Of a stretch of DNA of 43,465 bases, positions 36,601 to 43,465 are shown in pieces. A program made the position numbers and the translations under genes. Source of the DNA: Lewinella sp. (GTDB taxonomy: Bacteria; Bacteroidota; Bacteroidia; Chitinophagales; Saprospiraceae). Below the pieces are notes generated by a model. That model was not told where the DNA came from and searched no databases. It saw only the letters and a program-made list of their open reading frames with translations. The DNA lies in contig JAGQXH010000002.1 of the NCBI GenBank assembly GCA_020436695.1, positions 1 to 43,465 on the forward strand, read 5' to 3'. Numbering within the stretch: the first letter of the stretch is position 1; every line of letters begins with the position of its first letter.

Positions 36601-39600
36601 AAAATAAGAACCAGGGGAGGGAGGTAAAACTCGTGGAAATCGGACAAACCGATACCTTACAACTGGAAACCGGCCTTTACGCCACCCGGGCCGAAACGGA
36701 ACTGATCTTCGGTCCGCAGTATCGCGGCTGGGGGCAATTCATCTACAACGGCAACCGTGACCGGGCCCTGTTTCCCATCATCGAAGGCGATCTCCAGCTA
36801 CCCGAGATCACTATCGACACTTCCGAACTGGATAATATCGATGATCCAAACGACCTGGGCGATGTGGGCGATCCTACCAAAGCCAAATTTGTGGTGATGT
36901 ATTCCGACCCAAAAACATCTTCCTGGCGCGGCTACGACGACCTTACCTATTTGATGAGTGACCGGGTGAGCAGTTCCCGTATGGGGGTCGACGACATTTC
37001 CCTGCTGCCGCCTCCCGATAATGGCGGCACCGGTGCCAGTGCCCCCAACCTGCTGTCCAAAGCCAATATCCACGCCGTAGCCGGAGGTTTATCGGCCGGG
37101 CCGGGCAGTCTGGGCGCCAGTCAGGCCTGGAACGAGACCTGTAACCTGCTGGATGTGGAAGATTTCAACGGCGACCGGTATCCGGATGTGATCACCCCGA
37201 CCAAAATACAATACAGCAATGCCACAGGAGGATTGAGTACGTTCTCTATCAATCACACGCTGGGCGCCCACATTGCCAAAAGTGAAGCTACCGGCGTGAC
37301 CCTGGGTGGTGCTTTTGTCAACTCCAGCCCCAGCAACGCCGGTGCATCAGCCGGAAAAGGTTCTCGTAAGCGCAGCTCCCGGACCAAGGCCAAGGTGAAC
37401 AATTCCGGTAAAAAATCCCAATCGGCTACCCGCTCCGCAGAATCATCCGCCGGACTGAGCGGCAGCTTTACCGATGATAACGACTGGACCGAACATTCCT
37501 GGCTCGACATGAACGGGGATGGCCTGCCGGACAAGCTATACCGCAACGGCAATGTCGCACTCAACTACGGCTACCGCTTCGGACCGGCCGAACCCTGGGG
37601 CTTTAGTGAGATCCGGGCTGGAAAGAGTACCGACTATGGGGCCGGTATCGGCATCAACATCAGCAACAACAGTATTGCCGGTGGTGTAGCCATGTCCCGC
37701 ACCGACAATTATTCTACCTACGGCTTTCAGGATGTGAATGGTGACGGACTACTCGACAAACTTCGGTACGCCGATCCGGATCTTTACGTCAGTCTGAATA
37801 CCGGAGTGGGATTTGCCGGAGAAATCCTCTGGCCCGGCGCGGAAACCCTGGATCAGGGCGACGCCACTGCGGAGTCGGCTAATGCTGCTTTTACCGTGTG
37901 TATCCCCATTTTTTTCGTGCGTTTTTGTATCAATCCCAGCGGTTCAGTCGGTCAGGGTGTTAGCCGGGTGATTACGCAAATGGAAGACATCGACGGCGAT
38001 GGTTATCCCGACCATATGCGTTCGGATAAAGACGGCAAACTAAGTGTAAAGCGATCTACTATCGGTCGCACCAACTTATTGAAGGAGGTGAAACGCCCCC
38101 TTGGCGGATCGTTCTCCGTGGATTATGCCCTGGCCGGTAACACCTACGGACTGCCTTACGGCCAATGGGTAATGAGCCGGGTGGAGATCAACGACGGCCT
38201 TCCGGGGGACGGTGCGGATGTGATCGCGCTTGGCTACGAATATGCCGATGGCAAGTATGACCGGCACGAGCGCGAGTTTTACGGCTTCGGTTCCGTTAAA
38301 GAACAGCAACTCGATAGTGAAAACAATGATAGCCTTTACCGCAGCAAAGTATGGGAATACGATGTATCCAACTATTACCGGAAGGGGCTGTTGTTGGGCG
38401 AATATATGACTGATGCCGAAGGCCGGAAATATACTGAAACCCGCCACACTTATGTACTGAAACAACCGGCAACCGGCAATGACCTCCCCGTTTCATTTGG
38501 TCAAAGCGAGGACGGCAGTGCCTTTCCGGCCAGGGTTGAGACCCGTGAGTTATTTTACGAAGGATCCGATATCCCAGACCTCCAGACCCGGATGGCTTAC
38601 AGCTACGACCGCTGGGGAAATATGATCTCCATGACGGATTTCGGAAATGGTGAGCCCGAAGATCAGCTTACTACCGATATCACCTACCACGAATTTACCG
38701 GCTCCTATCTAAAAAATGTACCGGCTTCCGTCAAAGTGTACGGCAATCAAAACCTGCTGCAGCATAAGGAAACCGTTGTCGACGATCAGGGAGATATTAT
38801 GCAGATCCGTCGCTTCAATGATGACGGACAGGTAGCCGAGATCGATCTGGAATATGACGACTACGGCAACCTGACCCGCATGACCCGCCCCTCCAACCAA
38901 GAGGGAGAACGTATGTTCTACGCTTACACCTACGACGAAGAGGTGCATACTTATCTGTTAGAAACTGAAGATGCTTACGGCTACACCTCCAGCCGGGAGT
39001 ACGATTACAGTAACGGCCAGCTTCTGGGTAGCATTGATATTACCGGCCAGCAAACCGTATATCGAACCGATACACGGGGACGCATCATTTCCGTTACCGG
39101 CCCGTATGAGCTGGCCGCTGGTAAGGAGTTCACCATGGCCTTTGAATACCATTCTGAAGCAGCAGTGCCCTATGCTAAAACCCGGCACTATGACCCGGAA
39201 CACGATGACTATATCGAAACCTACCAGTTTATTGACGGATTGGAGCGAGTAGTACAAACAAAAAAAACGGTAGCCATCCATCAGGGACCAGGCCAGGATG
39301 ACCGCGTACAACTTATGGTATCCGGTGCCGATGAATACGATGCGTTCGGCCGGGAAGTACTCAACTACTACCCCACGCTGGAAAATACCGCTCAGGGACC
39401 AACGCTGAATAATGCGATCGATGCCGTCGCACCCACTCGTACGCAATACGATGTACTCGACCGGCCAATAAGCATCCAGTTGCCCGACGGCGCTACCAAT
39501 CATTTCAGTTATAGTATAGCCGTTGACAATCAGGGACAAAAAGCTTTTCTTTCCAGTCGTACCGATGCACTCAACCATATTCAGGATACCTACACCGATG

Positions 39601-42287
39601 TACGCGAACGCATACAGGCGCTGAGTGAAGAAGGCCCGGACGGGACTATCTGGACCAACTTTCGCTACGATGCATTATCCCGGCTAAGTGCCGCGATTGA
39701 CGCAGAAGGTAATGAGACCGCTTATACCTACGACCGTCTGGGCCGACGTACCAGCATCCGTCAGCCCGACGGTGGCACCACCACCTTCACCTTTGACCCG
39801 GCCGATAATCTCATCGGCAAGGTGACCGAAAATATCCGGCAGCGCATCCCCAACGACGGTGCAGTGCGCTATGCTTATGAATTTGAAAGACTGGTACAGA
39901 TCGACTATCCCAAAAACTACCAAAACCGGGTGCAACTACACTATGGTGCACCGGATGCTCCGCACAACCGGGCCGGGCGGGTTTGGCTACGGGAAGATGC
40001 CAGCGGAGGAGAAGAATACTTTTACGGTCCTCTGGGAGAGATCGTCAAAAGTATCCGTACCATGCTGATCAATGAGGCTAATGTAGCCACTTACGTTATG
40101 GAATCAGAATACGATACCTGGGGTCGCCTGCAACAGCTCATCTATCCGGATGGAGAAGTAGTAAATTATCACTACAACCGGGCCGGAAGAATACAGTCGG
40201 TAGATAGTGAAAAGTGGACCCGCCCTTACGCTATCGTCAACCAGATCGGATACGATAAATTTGAAGATAAAGTATACGTGGAATACGGCAATGGCAGCAG
40301 TACCAGCTACAGCTATGAGCCCGCCCGCAGGCGACTCAACCAGATGAAGCTGCAAAACCGGAACGGCATCATTGCCGACACTCGCTACACCTACGACGAA
40401 ATGGATAATGTACTCCATTGTGAGCAGAACGGCATTTCCGGAACCGGCCATACGGATCTCGTATACGATGAAGTCTATCGCCTAAGCCGGGCTAACGGCA
40501 GCTGGCAGGGAGACGGTCCGGAAGAGAAGTATGAACTGTCACTAGGCTACGACAAGTTGCACAACATTGTGCGTAAAACCCGTACACAACGGCAGGATAC
40601 TACCCTGGTAGATTCCGGCAGTTTTGACTGGGTCTATCAATATGAGAGTACTCAGCCACACGTTCCCTCCGGTATCGGCAGCAAATCCGTGCAGGCCGAT
40701 GCCAACGGTAACCTGCTGGGCTTTCAGGATGAAGAAGGTAAGGATGGTTTCCGGCAACTACTCTGGGATGAAGAGAACCGCCTGATGGGCGTTTCTAATG
40801 ACGGTTACATCAGCCATTACACCTACGACGCGCAAAGTGAACGCGCCATCCAGAGCCACGGCGGTCTGCGCAGCGTATTTACTGACGGTGCGCCGGCCGG
40901 GCTGATCAACCACCGCGACAATTACAAAGCCTATGTCAGTCCGTATCTGACGGCCGAAAAAGATCGTTTTACCAAGCACTACTACGTGGAGGGCGAACGA
41001 ATACTAAGTAAGGTCGGTACCGGAAAATTCAATAACAAATTCTGGTTTGGTCGGGGCATTACGGCGGGAGCACTGAACTACCTTTCCCGCATTCACCAGT
41101 TGCAACAGACGGTGTGGAGCTACTACGGCCAATTAGGGGTACCTCCGGGGCCGCCCACGCTGCCCGGCTACTACGCTCAGCCGGAATATACGGGTAACTC
41201 ACTCCCTACCGATACCACCGGCAACTACATCAATCCGCCACTGGGCTGGCCCACCAAACCGGCCGGACCACCCGACCCGGAAGGCCCTCCCGGACCACCA
41301 GTGTGGTTTGCCGAGAACGGACAGAATAACGACAACGTACAAGCCGGTTACGGCTTCGAGGGCAATGGTGTTTTCCAGGAAGTGGATCAGTTCTTCTACC
41401 ACCATGATCAGTTGGGGAGCAGTACCTACGTTACCGACTATAACGGTGAAGTGCGACAGCATACCGAGTACTTCCCCTTTGGAGAAGTGTTCGTGCAGGA
41501 GGAACGCAGCACCGACGAAGCTCCCTATCTTTTCAATGGAAAGGAATTGGATAAAGCATCCGGGCTATATTACTATGGAGCCCGCTATTTCGATGCCCGT
41601 TTGTCCCTTTGGCAAAGCATAGATCCGTTGGCAGCAGCTTATCCGGCCTGGTCGCCGTATGCTTACGTACTGCAAAACCCATTCACCCTCAGTGATCCTG
41701 ACGGACAGGCTCCCCATCAGTTGTTCCGCTCACCGGATGCCGCTGCCAAGGATTTCGGACGATTGTACAATCCTGTTTCTATCCGGAAAAACCGGGAACT
41801 GGCGGCCAGCATTTACGAAGTGAAACGAAACGGACGTTATTACTATGCTTATTCCAGGCCGGCCAAAGGCACCGTGGATGGTAGTGATCCTACACATGCA
41901 CCCGCACCGGCCGGCACGCGTACCATCGGCGATATACACACGCACGGAGCGGAGCTGGCGAAATACGACAACAACAATTTCTCCGACACGGATATAGATG
42001 GTATTGCTGCCGACGGGCACATCGGCTTCGTTGTCACCCCGAAAGGATACCTCAAGCGCTACAATCCGTGGATGAAACGGATCACACTGGTGAGTACGGA
42101 TATGCCGCACGATGAGCGGCACTACGGCCCGATGAACCCCACCAAGGCAGAGCGCCGGCGATTTGTTTTCCGGCCGAAGGTCCCGGAAACGCCGGGTCAT
42201 TTGAAGCAAAAATATCGCCGCTTTCAGTTGAATGGTCAAACTAAGAAGAAAAAGCGGGGGAATAATTTGCGGGTGACATTTCGGTAA
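33645..42287 (+). CDS. Giant SpvB/TcB-TcC-like RHS protein with JAB-like (DUF4329-type) C-terminus
   Basis: 2880 residues, very large. Signal peptide MQTLRTALYSLLLLSLFVQP. Domains in order: SpvB/TcaC-like start, about 106-199 (SSGSGNGWLGLDW, DTRWGVPRF); FG-GAP/VCBS-type Asp-rich loops near 490, 572, 1168, 1285, 1360 and 1445 (DIDGDGLPD, DVNGDGLLD); a TcB-middle-like segment about 1475-1556; many YD-type RHS repeats about 1650-2480 (YDRLGRRTSIRQPDG); a Pro-rich spacer about 2500-2555; and the RHS core about 2583-2692 (GLYYYGARYFDARLSLWQS, ending at SDPDG). The variable C-terminal about 190 residues contain GDIHTHG (His2765, His2767) and FSDTD (Ser2780, Asp2783), the HxH-x12-SxxD arrangement of JAMM/DUF4329 metallo-domains. 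It resembles a fused TcB-TcC cocoon with a cargo. Secretion and target are inferred. A Lys/Arg/Ser-rich insert lies at about 1239-1266. Confidence 0.93.
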   Translation: MQTLRTALYSLLLLSLFVQPAEEHHPKTILSAVTPELHTAGQQSTDHRMQTPRQLTSEWMHPLSNRFAQPEPPATDLPVLLPETPSTHAYTPNSIQDLQAANPATEIVLIQAPEPSNQGSADLNFALKLPPGRQGMQPDLSIDYSSGSGNGWLGLDWSIYQPAIDIDTRWGVPRFSPTQETETYLLEGEQLSPLAHRAVPQNREVDKQFHPRVEGDFAQIIRHGDHPNNYWWSVTYTDGTVGYYGGRPDSSTPLDETVLRDPNGNIARWALTEVRDPNGNFMRYYWQTAEDSGLAASSEMGKQLYLEHITYTGFDAEEGPFSIYFLRDRQLNEDLRVDKSIDARLGFKMVTADLLRRIEVRMNGDILHTYELKYGLGAFNKTLLQNIAEYDREGELFYEHQFNYYDDVRQSGSYRPFGTAQNWTVPDDRIGVNFINPLPFFPGDASLLGGSASTSINGGSAATVGPLGSLASKDYTVGGNFSIGKSDANGLIALVDIDGDGLPDKVFQEKDQLYYRSNLGASQSFGDKYAISGIKEFSVSKTNFHSFGFEANVTPVFVGYENTSERTTTEVYFSDFNGDDLIDIAARGRVYFNHLDENGHPAFTTNSGDTPSPIGAGAPLDNTLIEVDPNEQEMLIDQNPLHDVVRSWEAPCDGVVSVEGTINLIQDNSQEAADYGRQDGVRVAIQHRGNELWATTIAGDDFTTKTPVGIGNIAVQRGDRIYFRVQSVFDGAYDQVLWDPVITYRNQPLVKNDPNEKPDFQYRASEDFLLASCQSTAVPMSGTIRILGDFKKPVTSDDLVVEILRMRGGQSFVLRADSFPWDSIVNLPLELEDIAIQQGDEVLFRVSATTNIDWTAIQWMPRMYYTAATDGSLVFDPDGKPLVDFCPAVDYQMFTQTWNKSPVWIAPDSSTYQLRLPTGLNNFGVLNSGSVTLSAKGPQRLYTKTTLQVLNGILLTADPIELEAAAGDSLYFEYHITGSELGRSWQNKNQGREVKLVEIGQTDTLQLETGLYATRAETELIFGPQYRGWGQFIYNGNRDRALFPIIEGDLQLPEITIDTSELDNIDDPNDLGDVGDPTKAKFVVMYSDPKTSSWRGYDDLTYLMSDRVSSSRMGVDDISLLPPPDNGGTGASAPNLLSKANIHAVAGGLSAGPGSLGASQAWNETCNLLDVEDFNGDRYPDVITPTKIQYSNATGGLSTFSINHTLGAHIAKSEATGVTLGGAFVNSSPSNAGASAGKGSRKRSSRTKAKVNNSGKKSQSATRSAESSAGLSGSFTDDNDWTEHSWLDMNGDGLPDKLYRNGNVALNYGYRFGPAEPWGFSEIRAGKSTDYGAGIGINISNNSIAGGVAMSRTDNYSTYGFQDVNGDGLLDKLRYADPDLYVSLNTGVGFAGEILWPGAETLDQGDATAESANAAFTVCIPIFFVRFCINPSGSVGQGVSRVITQMEDIDGDGYPDHMRSDKDGKLSVKRSTIGRTNLLKEVKRPLGGSFSVDYALAGNTYGLPYGQWVMSRVEINDGLPGDGADVIALGYEYADGKYDRHEREFYGFGSVKEQQLDSENNDSLYRSKVWEYDVSNYYRKGLLLGEYMTDAEGRKYTETRHTYVLKQPATGNDLPVSFGQSEDGSAFPARVETRELFYEGSDIPDLQTRMAYSYDRWGNMISMTDFGNGEPEDQLTTDITYHEFTGSYLKNVPASVKVYGNQNLLQHKETVVDDQGDIMQIRRFNDDGQVAEIDLEYDDYGNLTRMTRPSNQEGERMFYAYTYDEEVHTYLLETEDAYGYTSSREYDYSNGQLLGSIDITGQQTVYRTDTRGRIISVTGPYELAAGKEFTMAFEYHSEAAVPYAKTRHYDPEHDDYIETYQFIDGLERVVQTKKTVAIHQGPGQDDRVQLMVSGADEYDAFGREVLNYYPTLENTAQGPTLNNAIDAVAPTRTQYDVLDRPISIQLPDGATNHFSYSIAVDNQGQKAFLSSRTDALNHIQDTYTDVRERIQALSEEGPDGTIWTNFRYDALSRLSAAIDAEGNETAYTYDRLGRRTSIRQPDGGTTTFTFDPADNLIGKVTENIRQRIPNDGAVRYAYEFERLVQIDYPKNYQNRVQLHYGAPDAPHNRAGRVWLREDASGGEEYFYGPLGEIVKSIRTMLINEANVATYVMESEYDTWGRLQQLIYPDGEVVNYHYNRAGRIQSVDSEKWTRPYAIVNQIGYDKFEDKVYVEYGNGSSTSYSYEPARRRLNQMKLQNRNGIIADTRYTYDEMDNVLHCEQNGISGTGHTDLVYDEVYRLSRANGSWQGDGPEEKYELSLGYDKLHNIVRKTRTQRQDTTLVDSGSFDWVYQYESTQPHVPSGIGSKSVQADANGNLLGFQDEEGKDGFRQLLWDEENRLMGVSNDGYISHYTYDAQSERAIQSHGGLRSVFTDGAPAGLINHRDNYKAYVSPYLTAEKDRFTKHYYVEGERILSKVGTGKFNNKFWFGRGITAGALNYLSRIHQLQQTVWSYYGQLGVPPGPPTLPGYYAQPEYTGNSLPTDTTGNYINPPLGWPTKPAGPPDPEGPPGPPVWFAENGQNNDNVQAGYGFEGNGVFQEVDQFFYHHDQLGSSTYVTDYNGEVRQHTEYFPFGEVFVQEERSTDEAPYLFNGKELDKASGLYYYGARYFDARLSLWQSIDPLAAAYPAWSPYAYVLQNPFTLSDPDGQAPHQLFRSPDAAAKDFGRLYNPVSIRKNRELAASIYEVKRNGRYYYAYSRPAKGTVDGSDPTHAPAPAGTRTIGDIHTHGAELAKYDNNNFSDTDIDGIAADGHIGFVVTPKGYLKRYNPWMKRITLVSTDMPHDERHYGPMNPTKAERRRFVFRPKVPETPGHLKQKYRRFQLNGQTKKKKRGNNLRVTFR

Positions 42288-42594
42288 GGAAATAGGCGTT
42301 TTCTGAAAAGGGCCGAGGTACAATTCTATTTGCAATAAGCGCATTTCTAAATTGACTTTTGTTGTCTTACCAAAAAGACCGGCCAATCAGAAACAAATTA
42401 CCATAAATGGGGTAGAACATAAAGAAAAAAAGAATGGACCCTCCACTGAAAATCCATCAGCTACCGGCTTGCCGGTGAAAAGCAGTTGAAAAGACATCAG
42501 CATCAGCGACTTTTCACTATCTTGCCTGATGGCATGATCCTCACCGATTTAAGCACCCAAACATACTAGCCAAAAACTTTTTGCAGGATGCAAT
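42288..42594. other. 307-base gap after the RHS gene, no gene
   Basis: This stretch between the RHS stop and the histidine kinase start has no supportable reading frame. A 6-bp hairpin (ACCGGC/GCCGGT near 42462-42476) lacks a T-run. No immunity gene is present here. Confidence 0.6.
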
Positions 42595-43465
42595 ATGCTT
42601 AAGCAGTTATTCAACCTGATCGACCGGGTTACCTATTTTGGAATAGAGCATGACGACACTTATCTGGAGCGATTCAGGAAACGAGTCCTCAACCGGGCAT
42701 TCGTCATTATCGGGGGTGGGAGCTTACTCATCGTTGTCAACGCCATTATTACCGAAAGTAAGATCCATGTAGTTCAGCCGCTCGCCGTCGGGCTGATCGC
42801 TTTTGCTTCTCTTGCACTTACCTATTTTCACTACATCAAGCTTGCCCGCTTCATTCTCAGCGTTTTTCTGCCTACCATGTTTTTATATGAGATCATTCAA
42901 TACGGCGGCGATCTCAAACTGGATTATACCATCAGTTTTTTCATTGTGTTGGTGCTGACCATGTACGACCGGGGATGGCCGCTGGTACTGAATATGCTCT
43001 ACCTGATCTTCCTTCAGGGATTTAGTTACTACTATACCGCCAATTTCCCCAGCAAATATGCGGATTATGTAGATCCTTACGACAGTATCACGATCATGGC
43101 TTTTACCACCATCGGGTTATTCGTACTGATCTATAAATTCATCATTGCCACAGAGGACTTTCAGAAACAGCAGGAAGCCACCAACCAGGAATTACGTGAA
43201 AAGACCAGGGAACTTCAACAATCCAATGAATTCCTCGAAAACTACACCTACATTGCCTCTCACGACCTTAAGTCGCCACTACGCAGTATTACCAGTTTTT
43301 CGGACCTGATCCTGAAAAAGCTGAAGGATAAGGAGGATGAGAATATTAAAGACTATTTAAAATTCCTCAAAACCGAAGTGATCCAGATGAATGCCGTTGT
43401 TGAAGGGATCATCGAGAATGCCAAGGATAATCATTCCAACCTTAAATACGAAAATGTAGACACCC
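42595..43465 (+). CDS. Membrane histidine kinase, 3' end off the window
   Basis: The first 290 residues are present. The start at 42595 (MLKQLFNLIDRVTYF) is the first usable ATG; the ATG at 42588 is in a frame stopping after four codons. Several transmembrane helices fill about residues 35-185 (VIIGGGSLLIVVNAII, LALTYFHYIKLARFIL, TTIGLFVLIYKFII), followed by a coiled-coil linker and the HisKA H-box YIASHDLKSPLRSI with phospho-acceptor His223. The HATPase domain lies beyond the window edge. It is a two-component sensor of an unknown membrane signal. The partner regulator is not visible. Confidence 0.9.
   Translation, partial: MLKQLFNLIDRVTYFGIEHDDTYLERFRKRVLNRAFVIIGGGSLLIVVNAIITESKIHVVQPLAVGLIAFASLALTYFHYIKLARFILSVFLPTMFLYEIIQYGGDLKLDYTISFFIVLVLTMYDRGWPLVLNMLYLIFLQGFSYYYTANFPSKYADYVDPYDSITIMAFTTIGLFVLIYKFIIATEDFQKQQEATNQELREKTRELQQSNEFLENYTYIASHDLKSPLRSITSFSDLILKKLKDKEDENIKDYLKFLKTEVIQMNAVVEGIIENAKDNHSNLKYENVDT

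Noticed and set aside
41730..42386. 218-residue minus-strand frame over the RHS C-terminus as a possible immunity gene
   Set aside because: It is a shadow of the toxin frame, overlaps the metal-binding motif region, has no recognisable motif and is antisense to the operon.
1..43465. rRNA, tRNA, riboswitch, transposase, integrase or prophage genes
   Set aside because: None of the characteristic sequences or protein motifs was recognised; a covariance-model search would be needed to exclude small RNAs.

Overview
The window looks like a chromosomal segment of a member of the Bacteroidota, most likely the Saprospiria (Lewinella-like). The evidence is type IX secretion (T9SS) C-terminal sorting domains, SprB-type repeats, starts that mostly lack Shine-Dalgarno sequences, a TAnnTTTG-type promoter, an AraC-TPR membrane regulator and a giant SpvB/RHS protein with a T9SS partner. 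I found no rRNA, tRNA, CRISPR array, transposase or integrase.

Layout. 1-3540 (minus strand): the N-terminal part of a planctomycete-type cytochrome c/DUF1549 lipoprotein, an SH3-domain secreted protein and an all-helical protein of unknown function. 3995-8047 (plus): a large cohesin/SprB/dockerin/T9SS surface protein followed by a small dockerin protein, ended by a clear terminator. 8156-14754 (mostly minus): a GNAT acetyltransferase, an FAD oxidoreductase of the geranylgeranyl-reductase type, a 58-residue conserved small protein on the plus strand, an M1 aminopeptidase lipoprotein and an MFS/POT-like transporter. 15335-18125 (minus): a two-gene molybdenum hydroxylase operon (2Fe-2S subunit, then a Tat-exported molybdopterin subunit) with a strong terminator. 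18417-21242 (minus): a secreted M14 carboxypeptidase. 21509-24979 (plus): a polytopic membrane protein with a C-terminal patatin lipase domain, visibly more AT-rich than its neighbours.

25100-31478 (plus) is the most intriguing part. A membrane-anchored AraC-type regulator with a TolB-like and TPR output side precedes a three-gene operon: a LuxI/FeeM-fold acyltransferase, an SAM methyltransferase and a VAO-type FAD oxidase. The operon ends at a perfect hairpin terminator, and an outer-membrane beta-barrel gene follows. The operon and the barrel gene share a 14-base upstream element, each followed by a degenerate second copy about two helical turns away. This suggests one regulon that makes, modifies and possibly senses or exports an acylated small molecule. 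That reading is inference.

31663-42287 (plus) holds a T9SS-sorted protein and, 8 bases later, a 2880-residue Sec-exported SpvB/TcB-TcC-like RHS protein ending in a JAB-like (DUF4329-type) domain. No immunity gene is evident next to it. The window ends inside a membrane histidine kinase (42595 onward).
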